64,000 bases of DNA, from the NCBI GenBank assembly GCA_038207565.1, contig JBBQZQ010000015.1:1-64000 (forward strand). The letters run 5' to 3'. Shown piece by piece: positions 19,428-26,838 of this stretch. The notes below the pieces were generated by a model. It was not told the DNA's origin and did no database searches. It was given only the letters and a program-made list of their open reading frames with translations. Origin of the DNA: JALZAI01 sp038207565. GTDB taxonomy: Bacteria > Actinomycetota > Actinomycetes > Mycobacteriales > Jatrophihabitantaceae. Each line of letters opens with the position of its first letter. Position 1 is the first letter of the stretch. The position numbers and the translations under genes are program-made.

Positions 19428-20267
19428 TCAGGCCGCGAGTCGGGCGGCGGCGTGCAGGACGGGAACCGCCAGCATCGCCGCCAGCCCGTCCCCGCGCCCG
19501 GTTCCGAGCCCGAGGACCGAGTGCAACCCGAGGCGGGACAGTGCGAGCTCCTGCAGCGGGTCCGGACCGGTGTCGGGCGCGCACCACCACCGCACTGCTC
19601 GGGGCGCGGCCTCATAGGCGAGCAGTGCCGCGGCCGCCGCAGCCGGGCCGTCCACCAGTACGGGCGTGCGGCGCCCGGCGGCGCGGAGCAGGAATCCTGC
19701 GGCGGCCGCAAGATCGGCGCTGCCCAGGGCGTCGAGCAGCCCGCCGGGCTCGTCGCGCATCGGCATGCAACGCCGGCGCGCGTCGCGAACCTCGACCGCG
19801 CGCTGCATCCAGGCGTCCGGATCGGTGGCGGCAGCACCACGGGTGAGCACCTTGACCGGCTCGGTGTTGGTCAGCACGGACACGGCGACAGCGGCAGCAC
19901 TGCCGAGGGTCGGAACCGCCAGCACGAGCAGGTCGGCGCCCGCGTCGACCTGCTCGTCGGCGAACTGCACCCCGGCGTCCAGGGCGGCTGCGGGCGCGGT
20001 GGGCAGGTCACCAGCGGTGCGCAGTTGCGCGCCGGACCGGTCGGCCATCTCGGCCACCAGCGCATCGTCGGGCCCCGTCCCGAAGACGAGGGCACGCACC
20101 CGCGTGAACGGGCCGTCCGGGCCGGGCGGCAGCACCTGGGCCACCCATTCGGCGAGGCCGGCGAGCCGGCCGAGGCCGGCGTCCGCCGCGAGCCGGTCCC
20201 GGATCGCCTCGGCGGCGCCATGGTCAGGCCAGTCGACATCCGAGCCCAGCGTCAACAGATCGCTCAT
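19428..20267 (-). CDS. Divergent CobT-like nicotinate-nucleotide-dimethylbenzimidazole phosphoribosyltransferase
   Basis: CobT normally activates the lower-ligand base of cobalamin. This 279-residue homologue is shorter than the usual roughly 350. It aligns over GLGRLAGLAEWV (32-43), the DALGSADLAAAAGFLLRAAGRRTPVLVDG block (179-207) and LGLHSVLGLGTGRGDG (246-261). Three family motifs are altered: GDHG becomes FGTGPD (62-67), GEMGIGNTT becomes AVPTLGSAA (117-125), and the catalytic-Glu loop LGEGSGA becomes GRGDGLA (257-263). It may be a regulatory, binding or altered-substrate protein. The chosen ATG at 20267 overlaps the ECF-S gene by 44 bases. It is the last gene of the riboswitch operon, and the genomic position matches mycobacterial cobT (Rv2207). 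Confidence 0.72.
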   Translation of the reverse strand: MSDLLTLGSDVDWPDHGAAEAIRDRLAADAGLGRLAGLAEWVAQVLPPGPDGPFTRVRALVFGTGPDDALVAEMADRSGAQLRTAGDLPTAPAAALDAGVQFADEQVDAGADLLVLAVPTLGSAAAVAVSVLTNTEPVKVLTRGAAATDPDAWMQRAVEVRDARRRCMPMRDEPGGLLDALGSADLAAAAGFLLRAAGRRTPVLVDGPAAAAAALLAYEAAPRAVRWWCAPDTGPDPLQELALSRLGLHSVLGLGTGRGDGLAAMLAVPVLHAAARLAA

Positions 20268-21099
20268 GGGGCGGACTGTATGACCCTGGGTCCGCTGCTT
20301 CGAACTCCGGTGCCGCGTCGAAGGCGGCGCGCCGTGCTGCGCGGCGCAACGCGAGCAGCACCGGACGTCCGACGAGCAGCAACGCCACCGCCGTCGCGAG
20401 GCCACGGGGAATGTCGAAGCCGAGGCTTGAGGTGACGCTGAAGGCCAGCCAGCGCCGCAGGTTGTCGGCCAGCGGCGCGCCCGGAACGAAGGTGACCCCG
20501 GCGCCGGCTCCCGTCCCGGTCGTGCCGAACGGCCAGAACCAGAGGTTGAGCACGAAGCCGTACGCGACTCCCGCGAGCAACCCGTAGCCGGCGAGCAGCC
20601 ACAGTTCGGCGCGTCCCCGCACGTTCGGCAGGCAACCGGCGAACATCGCGACCCATCCCGCCGCGAGCATCTGGAACGGCAGCCACGGTCCCCCGCCACC
20701 GGTCAGCGCGGCGGAGGCGAACATCGCGACGTTGCCGAGGACGAAGCCGAACCCAGGACCCAGCACACGACCGGCCGGGACGAGCAGGAAGAACATCAGC
20801 TGCACGCCGGTGACCCCACCGGTGATCGGGCGCAGCACCGCACAGATGCCGCCCAGCACGCCCAACAGGGCTACCGCCTTCGCGTCCATGCCGCCGTCGG
20901 CTATCTCGGCGGCGACGACGAGCAGCAGCAGCGGCAGCATGATGAGGAAGACCCACGGCGCATCCTGGGTGTGCCCCGAATCGGCACTGTCGAAGCCGAT
21001 CACCAGCGGCCAGGTGAACGCGCCCACACCGACCAGGGTCACGGCGAGGACAGCGGCGAGAGCGCGCGGCCGAAGCGTCAGCGCGTTGCCCGCGCTCAC
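20224..21099 (-). CDS. ECF transporter substrate-specific (S) component, probably for cobalamin
   Basis: A 291-residue membrane protein with about six to eight helices. Examples are LAAVLAVTLVGVGAFTWPLVI, LIMLPLLLLVVAAEIADGG and ALLGVLGGICAVLRPITGG. The central stretch PAGRVLGPGFGFVLGNVAMFASAALTGGGGPWLPFQMLAAGW is typical of S components, including the GP.fGf.lG pattern. In ECF transporters this protein binds the vitamin and topples in the membrane. Operon context (B12 riboswitch, CobT homologue) suggests cobalamin or a precursor; no residue proves it. GTG 21099 overlaps the ATPase stop (GTGA). Confidence 0.83.
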   Translation of the reverse strand: MSAGNALTLRPRALAAVLAVTLVGVGAFTWPLVIGFDSADSGHTQDAPWVFLIMLPLLLLVVAAEIADGGMDAKAVALLGVLGGICAVLRPITGGVTGVQLMFFLLVPAGRVLGPGFGFVLGNVAMFASAALTGGGGPWLPFQMLAAGWVAMFAGCLPNVRGRAELWLLAGYGLLAGVAYGFVLNLWFWPFGTTGTGAGAGVTFVPGAPLADNLRRWLAFSVTSSLGFDIPRGLATAVALLLVGRPVLLALRRAARRAAFDAAPEFEAADPGSYSPPHERSVDAGLGCRLA

Positions 21100-22706
21100 G
21101 TGGCCGCACCCGCCAGGCTGCGCCGCACGTCGGTCACGGTCAGGTAGGGAAGCGGGGCCAGGACCTTGGCGATCTGCGGGGCGAACACCGGTGACTGCGT
21201 GACGATGTCGCGACTGGGTCCGTCGGCCACGATGTCGCCGTCGGCGAGGACGACGGTCCTCGTCGACACCTCGGCGGCCAGCTCCACGTCGTGGGTCGCC
21301 AGGACAACCGCGTGTCCGGTGTCGGCCAGACCGGTGAGCGCCAGGACCAGCCGATCCTTGGCCGGATAGTCCAACCCGCGGGTGGGTTCGTCGAGCAGGA
21401 CGAGAGGCGGGGCAGAGGTGAGCACCACCGCGAGGGCGAGCGCCAGCCGCTGCCCCTCGGACAGATCCCGCGGGTGCATCCCGCGGTCCAGATCGCCGGC
21501 CATCCGGTGTAGCAGGGCCGCAGCCGTGCCGGCGGGTGCCGCTGCGTCCCGGTCCGCCGCGACGCACTCGGCGGCGACCGTCTCGGCGTAGAGCAGGTCG
21601 CCCGGTTGCTGCGGGACCAGTCCGACGTGCCGGGTGAGCAGCCGTCCCCGCAGCTGGCGCGGATCGTGGCCGGCGAGGCGGACCTGGCCCGCGGCCGGCT
21701 TCACCAGGCCGGTGAGCGCGGCGAGCAGCGTCGACTTGCCGGCACCGTTACGTCCCATCACCGCGACGATCTCGCCGGCGCGCACGGTGACCTCGGCCTC
21801 GCGAAGCGCAACGACACCGCTGTAGCGCACCGTCAACGCCCGCGTCTGCGCGACGACCGGGCCCAGGCGTCGCGCCGGGATCGGCGGTGGGGCAGCCGGC
21901 AACCGGTCTCGCAGGCGACGGGCGGGCACGCGCGCGTCCCGGACGGTGAGGGGTAGTGGGGTCCAGCCCAGCTCGCGTCCCAACGCGACGATCGGCGGGG
22001 TGATGGGGCTGTGGGCCATGATCTCGGCCGGCGTCCCCCGCACCGCGGTGCCGTCCCCCGGCAGCCAGACCACCGAGTCGGCATGCTGCACGACCCGCTC
22101 GAGGCGGTGCTCGGCGAGCAGCACCGTCATCCCGAGATCGTGGACGAGGCGCTGCACGGCGGCCAGCACGTCCTCGGCAGCGGCCGGATCGAGCGCCGAC
22201 GTCGGTTCGTCAAGTACCAGCACCCGCGGGTGCGCGGTCAGCACTGCCCCGATCGCCACGCGCTGCGCCTGACCGCTGGACAGCGTGGACACGGCCCGGT
22301 CGCGCAGGCCCACCAGCCCCAGCAGGTCGAGGGTGTCCTCGACGCGGCGGCGCATCACGTCGATGGGCAGGGCCAGCGACTCCATCGTGTAGGCCAGCTC
22401 GTCCTCGACGGTGTCGGCGACGAACGACGCGGACGGGTTCTGCCCGACGACCCCGACGACGTCGGCGAGCTCGCGCGGCGGGTGGTCGCGGGTGCTGCGG
22501 CCGGCGACGGTGACGGTGCCCGCGAGCCGGCCACCGGTGAAGTGCGGCACCAGCCCGTTGACGGCCCCGAGCAAGCTCGATTTGCCGCTCCCCGTGCTGC
22601 CGACGACCAGGCACAGCTCACCCTCGGGTACGTGCAGGTTCAGCCCCCGCAGCACCGGGCCCCGCGCGCCGGCGTAGGTGAGTGAGACGTCCACGAAGTC
22701 GATCAC
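21096..22706 (-). CDS. ECF transporter ATPase, two fused ABC domains (EcfAA')
   Basis: The energising subunit of an ECF importer, 536 residues with two complete nucleotide-binding domains in one chain. Domain 1 has Walker A GSTGSGKSS, signature LSSGQAQ and Walker B VLVLDEPTSALDP. Domain 2 has GRNGAGKST, LSEGQRLAL and LVLLDEPTRGLD. In many bacteria EcfA and EcfA' are separate; the fusion is common in actinobacteria. GTG 22706 overlaps the EcfT stop by four bases and the S-component start overlaps its own stop, so all three subunits are translationally coupled. Confidence 0.95.
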   Translation of the reverse strand: MIDFVDVSLTYAGARGPVLRGLNLHVPEGELCLVVGSTGSGKSSLLGAVNGLVPHFTGGRLAGTVTVAGRSTRDHPPRELADVVGVVGQNPSASFVADTVEDELAYTMESLALPIDVMRRRVEDTLDLLGLVGLRDRAVSTLSSGQAQRVAIGAVLTAHPRVLVLDEPTSALDPAAAEDVLAAVQRLVHDLGMTVLLAEHRLERVVQHADSVVWLPGDGTAVRGTPAEIMAHSPITPPIVALGRELGWTPLPLTVRDARVPARRLRDRLPAAPPPIPARRLGPVVAQTRALTVRYSGVVALREAEVTVRAGEIVAVMGRNGAGKSTLLAALTGLVKPAAGQVRLAGHDPRQLRGRLLTRHVGLVPQQPGDLLYAETVAAECVAADRDAAAPAGTAAALLHRMAGDLDRGMHPRDLSEGQRLALALAVVLTSAPPLVLLDEPTRGLDYPAKDRLVLALTGLADTGHAVVLATHDVELAAEVSTRTVVLADGDIVADGPSRDIVTQSPVFAPQIAKVLAPLPYLTVTDVRRSLAGAAT

Positions 22707-23818
22707 GCGGCCGCCTCGACGTGGGTGTCGACGCCGCTCGCGGGTGCGTGCCCGTGCGGCGCGAGACCCGGCAGTTCGGGAGTCGCGACAGCCGGCAGCG
22801 CTGCGGCCAGGGTGGCGAGGAAGGGGAGCACCTGCAATGCGGGCCAGGCGAGCGGGACACCCGCCGCGAGCGGGTCGTGGACGCGCAGGGTGTAAATGAC
22901 CGCGACGAGGGCACCGCAGCCGGCGACCAGCCACTCGGCGCCGCGCCAGGGGTCGGGACGGTAGCGGGTGCGTCGGGTACGGCGCCCGGCCACGAACCCG
23001 GCGGCCATCGCGAGCAGCGTGCCACCGACGACCAGGGCGATGCCCGACTGCGCACCGTCGGTCGAGATCACCTGGTAGGTGCCGGCGACGGCCCCGCCCA
23101 GGCCCACGAGCACGCCGCCCCCGGCCAACCGGCGGGTGAGGGCGGGTTGCTCGGCGCGCCGTCCGTAGCCGCGCGAGTCCATCGAGGCCGCGAGGTGGAT
23201 CGCACGTTCCAGTGCTTCCTCGAGCACCGGGACGACGATGCCACGGAGACCTCGCAGGCCGGTGATCGGCCGTCCGCGCAGCCGCTGCGCCGCGCGCACC
23301 CGCACGACGGACTCGGCGAATTGCGGGACGATCGTCATCGCCACGACGATCGCTACCCCGACCTCGTACAGCGCGGCCGGCAGGATGCGCACCAGGCGGG
23401 CCGGATGGGCCAACGCGTTCGCAGCGCCGAAGCATGCGATGAGCACGGCCAGCCGCAGTCCGGACACGAACGCGTTGAGCATGGCTTCACCGGTCACCGC
23501 ACCGCCTACGGAGAGGCCACCTGCCCAGTCGGGCAGCGGCACCGAAGGCAGCCGCACCACCACATGGCCCGGTGTGCGCACGCCCAGCAGCAGCTGCAGC
23601 AGCATCGTGACCACCACCGTCAGCAGGCCGAGTTTGAGCAGCAGCGAGTAGGCATTCGCCCACGGCGCGCGTCCCCGCCGGGCGCTGACGACGAGCCCGG
23701 CGACACACGCGATCGCGAGCAACAGCACCGCGTCGTTGGTGCGCATTGCCGCGTAGGCGAGCCCCAGCGCCCACAACCACCAGGCGGCAGGGTGCACGAG
23801 GCGCGCCGAGCGCCGCAC
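22703..23818 (-). CDS. ECF transporter transmembrane component (EcfT)
   Basis: EcfT links the ATPases to the S component. The 371-residue protein has a hydrophobic N-terminal half, then the two coupling-helix motifs: RVRAAQRLRGRP (the A-R-G type motif) and AASMDSRGYGRR. Several C-terminal helices follow, more than in the short EcfT proteins of Firmicutes, and a His-containing tail (APHGHAPASGVDTHVEAAA). GTG 23818 comes directly after the TAG of the preceding gene with no gap. Together with the genes at 20224 and 21096 it forms a self-contained (group I-like) ECF importer. Confidence 0.92.
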   Translation of the reverse strand: MRRSARLVHPAAWWLWALGLAYAAMRTNDAVLLLAIACVAGLVVSARRGRAPWANAYSLLLKLGLLTVVVTMLLQLLLGVRTPGHVVVRLPSVPLPDWAGGLSVGGAVTGEAMLNAFVSGLRLAVLIACFGAANALAHPARLVRILPAALYEVGVAIVVAMTIVPQFAESVVRVRAAQRLRGRPITGLRGLRGIVVPVLEEALERAIHLAASMDSRGYGRRAEQPALTRRLAGGGVLVGLGGAVAGTYQVISTDGAQSGIALVVGGTLLAMAAGFVAGRRTRRTRYRPDPWRGAEWLVAGCGALVAVIYTLRVHDPLAAGVPLAWPALQVLPFLATLAAALPAVATPELPGLAPHGHAPASGVDTHVEAAA

Positions 23819-24775
23819 CTAGTCGGCCCGCCGCCGGAAGCGCCAGAACGCGAACCCGACAAGTGCGATCAGCACGACGAGGGCAGCAGCGGTGCCGGCC
23901 GCAGGCAGCGACGACGCGGAGGCCGTCCGGACCGGTTGCGCGGCGGGTGGCGGGGCGGAGGGTGGCGGGGCCGAGGGGGCTGTCCCGGCCGCCGAACTCC
24001 GCGCGGGACGCGAGGCAGCTTGCTCGACCGCCGCATCGGTGCCGCTACGCGGCGCAGTTGCCAACGCAGTCCTTGCCCTGCGGTCCGGCGGCGCGCTCGA
24101 GGCGGTGTCCACTGCCCGGCCGGTGGACGTCCGCCGCGTCGCCGACGAAGGTTCTCGAGCCGGGGGTGTCGCACGCGCCGCGCCCGGCGCACGCCCCGCT
24201 TGCGCGCGCGCGGTCGCATGCGTGGTCGTGGGCCCGGCAGCAGCCGAGGTGCGCCGGGCCGGCGCGCTCGTTCGGGTCGCGCGCGGCGCCGGGGCGCTGG
24301 TCGTCGCGGCAGCGGTGGTCGGTTTCGGATCCGAGCCGGCACAGATCGAGGAGTAGGAGTACACCGGCGGCTTCGGCGGACTCGACGAGCCGTTCACGTA
24401 CGACCAGCCTTCCACCGTGCCGGCCTTCGGGCGGTACGACGCCGCGCCGGCGGTGCTGTATGTCCAGCCCGACCCGGTGTTGTGCCAGTAGGACCAGTAG
24501 TGCGTGTTGTCCGGCCGCAACGTGCCCCTGCCGTTGATGGTGAGGACGAAGCCGACGTAGGGCGCGGCGTAACCGGTCTGCACGCTGAATCGCGAACTCA
24601 GCACGGCCAGGCCGGTGCCGCCTGCAGATACGCAGGCCGTGCCGGCACCGGCCACCACGACGGCGACGTGTGTGGGCGCGGCCGCCGCAGGGGAAGCGGG
24701 TGCCAAGGCCGCGGTGCCGCCGAGGGCTGCCGCGGTGGCCAGGCGCACGACGCGCGCGCCAGGTCGGACCCTCAC
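23819..24775 (-). CDS. SCO2322 family surface protein with DUF4430-like beta domain
   Basis: A 318-residue exported protein. A signal peptide ends near ASPAAAA (residue 32). A compact domain at 35-130 carries YVGFVLTINGRG, HYWSYWHNTGSGWTYSTAGAASY and GTVEGWSYVNG. This strand pattern resembles DUF4430, the beta domain of intrinsic factor/transcobalamin that closes over cobalamin. A Cys pair (C48, C145) may form a disulfide. Residues 150-288 are Ala/Pro/Arg/Thr-rich spacer, then one helix (294-312) and RRRAD, so it is membrane anchored facing out. GTG 24775 overlaps the preceding stop (GTGA). SCO2322-family proteins occur beside ECF genes in streptomycetes. The DUF4430 link is my inference. Confidence 0.75.
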   Translation of the reverse strand: MRVRPGARVVRLATAAALGGTAALAPASPAAAAPTHVAVVVAGAGTACVSAGGTGLAVLSSRFSVQTGYAAPYVGFVLTINGRGTLRPDNTHYWSYWHNTGSGWTYSTAGAASYRPKAGTVEGWSYVNGSSSPPKPPVYSYSSICAGSDPKPTTAAATTSAPAPRATRTSAPARRTSAAAGPTTTHATARAQAGRAPGAARATPPAREPSSATRRTSTGRAVDTASSAPPDRRARTALATAPRSGTDAAVEQAASRPARSSAAGTAPSAPPPSAPPPAAQPVRTASASSLPAAGTAAALVVLIALVGFAFWRFRRRAD

Positions 24776-26262
24776 GTTGTTCGTCGCCGTCCTGCCAGCG
24801 TCATCAGCGCACCCAGCACCAGGCAACCGAGGCCGAGCCCGGTCTCGAGGGCGACGGTTCGTGCGTCCAGGCCGGTGTCGGCGAGCTGCGGACCGGTCGC
24901 CGGCGGGGTCGGCGTCGGCGTCGGGGTCGGGGCTTCACGGGCGACGGTGAAATCGACACGACTGCTAAGTCCGGACGTCTCGCCGGTGAGGACGAGCGTG
25001 TGCGTGCCCGCGCTCGTTCCCGCCGGGACGGCGAAGGTCAGCGTCGCCGTGCCGTGGGTGCCTGCGCTCGTGCGCGACAGCGCGGCCGAGCCGGACGCGA
25101 AAGCGGCGCTGACGTGCTCTCCTGCCTGGAAGCCGAGCCCGGTGACGGTCTGAAGCTGACCCGCGCGCACCGAACTCTTGCGCACCGAGGGCGCGGCGAG
25201 GGCGAGGACAAAAGTGCCCGGGGTTGCCCCGGCCGCGGTCACCGTGGCCAGCGAGGCGCCGCCCGCCAGGCCGAGCATGCCGTCGGCGCTCGCCTTGATC
25301 GACGCGCTGGCATCGAAGGCACCCTGATACTTCAGCGCGCCGCGCGAGGCCCCCTTCCCGGTTGTCGGCCCGGCGGTGACCTGTTGGCTCGCCAGCCAGG
25401 CTCGGGAGGTGGAGGTGTCGCGTCCGGCTGCTGCAAGAGCGGACGCAGCCAGGCCTGTCGAGTCGACGTTCGGACCGCCCTGGCTCGACCAGTAACCTCC
25501 CGCGCTGCGCTGCGAGGTAAGCCAGTCGGCTGCGTCGGCGACCTGCGCGTCGTGCCCGCCGAGGGCAATCAGCGCGCTGACGGCGTATCCGGTGGCATCG
25601 ACGTCGGAGGCGCAGTTGGTGGTGCCGTCGGTCTGCGCGGTGAACCCCCCGTCTGCGCACTGCAGCGACAGGAAGTAGGCGACGGCCGCGGCGTCAGGGG
25701 CCGTCCCGCCGCGGGCTTCGGCCAGGATCGCGAACGACTCCGAGATGGAGGAGAAGATGTTGCGCGCCGCACCGGCGGCTGGGCACACCGGCACGCTGAA
25801 GTCGGTGGAACTGCCCGACGGCCCGTCGCACTGATCGTCACGGAGCGTCGTCAGCAGGTCGTAGCCGCCGAACGCGGTCGGGTCCACGCCAGCCACGATC
25901 GCTGCCACGGCGGTCTTGGCGACGCCGCCGTCGGACGGGCCGGGCGCGCCGCTGGTGTCGTTGATCTGGGTGTACTCGGCGACGTGCTTCTGGAAGTACC
26001 CGATCGCGGCGTCGATCTTGTCGGCCCCGGTGCCGGACGCCGCGAGGGCGAAGATCACGTCCGCAGTCCGGCCGCCGTCGAAGCCGGGGAACCCGTCGTA
26101 TTCGAAGTGGTCGCCGAACTGTTGGGCGAGCCAGCCTGCCACCGCCTGCGCGGGATCGTGGGTGGTGCTCGCAGCCGGTGCCGCTGCGGCGGGTGCCGCG
26201 ACGGTCAGGCAGGTGACAGCGGCGGCCGCGATGAACGACAGCAGGATGGACGGACGGCGCAT
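24772..26262 (-). CDS. Secreted alpha/alpha-toroid (prenyltransferase/squalene-oxidase repeat) protein with LAxTG anchor
   Basis: A 496-residue exported protein, first gene of the cobalamin-riboswitch operon. The signal peptide ends at about residue 30. Residues 35-345 are helical repeats of the terpene-cyclase/prenyltransferase toroid type, for example SLQCADGGFTAQ, DVDATGYAVSALIAL, WLTSQRSAGGYW and NVDSTGLAASALAAAG. The fold is shared with the alpha domain of intrinsic factor and transcobalamin. Four Cys at about 145, 160, 202 and 217 could pair. An Ig-like domain follows (358-441), then a (PT)n linker, LADTG at 460-464, a helix and RRR: a sortase-E-type LAxTG signal. No cyclase DxDD motif is seen. 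I infer a corrinoid-binding role. ATG 26262, with GGGTCACCAC upstream. Confidence 0.82.
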   Translation of the reverse strand: MRRPSILLSFIAAAAVTCLTVAAPAAAAPAASTTHDPAQAVAGWLAQQFGDHFEYDGFPGFDGGRTADVIFALAASGTGADKIDAAIGYFQKHVAEYTQINDTSGAPGPSDGGVAKTAVAAIVAGVDPTAFGGYDLLTTLRDDQCDGPSGSSTDFSVPVCPAAGAARNIFSSISESFAILAEARGGTAPDAAAVAYFLSLQCADGGFTAQTDGTTNCASDVDATGYAVSALIALGGHDAQVADAADWLTSQRSAGGYWSSQGGPNVDSTGLAASALAAAGRDTSTSRAWLASQQVTAGPTTGKGASRGALKYQGAFDASASIKASADGMLGLAGGASLATVTAAGATPGTFVLALAAPSVRKSSVRAGQLQTVTGLGFQAGEHVSAAFASGSAALSRTSAGTHGTATLTFAVPAGTSAGTHTLVLTGETSGLSSRVDFTVAREAPTPTPTPTPPATGPQLADTGLDARTVALETGLGLGCLVLGALMTLAGRRRTT

Positions 26263-26407
26263 GTGGTGACCCTTTGATCGACAGGGATCTCAGCCGTGGC
26301 CCGAAGTGTCGGCAGGCAGCACCGTCCCGGCAGCGCGGGACACGCCGACCGGTCTTGGCGCAACCCGCGTAACTCCGTACCGCAGACCTCGACGGTGGTG
26401 ATGGAGT

Positions 26408-26548
26408 GCCGTCCCGGACGGGCATTCCGACTCGTCCCCTGCGGGACCTACGGCTGCGGGTCAGTGCCGGATTCGGACCGGCTTTCCCCGTTCGGGATGG
26501 GAAGTGCTGGCGGCAATGCCACCACAGTCCACCCGCTGCGGTCAAACA
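26408..26548 (-). promoter_or_regulatory. Cobalamin (B12) riboswitch
   Basis: On the minus strand the conserved core is plain: GGCATTGCCGCC (26508-26519), then GGGGAAAGCCGGTCCGAATC, CCGGCACTGACCCGCAGCCG (receptor strands, including the GACCCGCA segment) and the B12 box GAGTCGGAATGCCCGTCC (26416-26433). The spacer between receptor and B12 box is short, as in many actinobacterial versions. The 145 bases between the box and the toroid-protein start (26263-26407) should hold the expression platform; I cannot tell a terminator from ribosome-site masking. The riboswitch is expected to shut off the operon when cobalamin is plentiful. The whole 26263-26594 gap has no other gene. Confidence 0.93.
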
Positions 26549-26594
26549 CGGACCACGGCTAGGGTCAGGCGCACGTCGAAGCGAAGGAGCGAGC

Positions 26595-26795
26595 ATGAGC
26601 TGGACGTGGCGCCTCGAGGCCGCCGACGGAACTGCCCTCCCGGCCCCTGTCCCGCCGACGCACGCCAGCCAGTCGGACGCGGAGTCCTGGCTGGGGGAGC
26701 AATGGCGCGAGTTGAGCGAGGACGGGGTGGCTCAAGTCACCCTTCTCGACGGCGGCACCGAGGTGTACGGGCCGATGTCGCTCTCCGAGACCTGA
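26595..26795 (+). CDS. Small conserved hypothetical protein
   Basis: A 66-residue acidic protein (MSWTWRLEAADG start, SDAESWLGEQWRELSEDGVAQVTLLDGG centre). GAAGGAG at 26582-26588 gives a good ribosome site seven bases before ATG 26595. Codon use fits a real gene, and short proteins of this type, with paired Trp and an acidic centre, are common in actinobacteria. No domain or function is recognised. It diverges from the cobalamin operon, so its promoter must overlap the far end of the riboswitch DNA. Confidence 0.75.
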   Translation: MSWTWRLEAADGTALPAPVPPTHASQSDAESWLGEQWRELSEDGVAQVTLLDGGTEVYGPMSLSET

Positions 26796-26798
26796 CCG

Positions 26799-26833
26799 GC
26801 CGCCCGGCCCGGGACAGCGCGCGGGCGGGCGGC
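26799..26833. terminator. Possible bidirectional hairpin between convergent genes
   Basis: GCCGCCCG (26799-26806) can pair with CGGGCGGC (26826-26833) around a 19-base GC-rich loop. It lies between the convergent stops at 26795 and 26839. No T-run is present, and the GC-rich context makes chance pairing possible. Confidence 0.35.
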
Positions 26834-26838
26834 AGGAG

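Noticed and set aside
22682..25153. A long 823-codon open frame on the plus strand opposite the ECF and SCO2322-type genes
   Set aside because: It is antisense to well-recognised minus-strand genes. The composition (Arg, Gly, His, Gln runs) is typical of high-GC shadow frames, and it contains no family motif.
26263..26407. A transcription terminator as the expression platform of the B12 riboswitch
   Set aside because: GC-rich hairpins are possible but no stem with a T-run could be placed. I leave the mechanism open.
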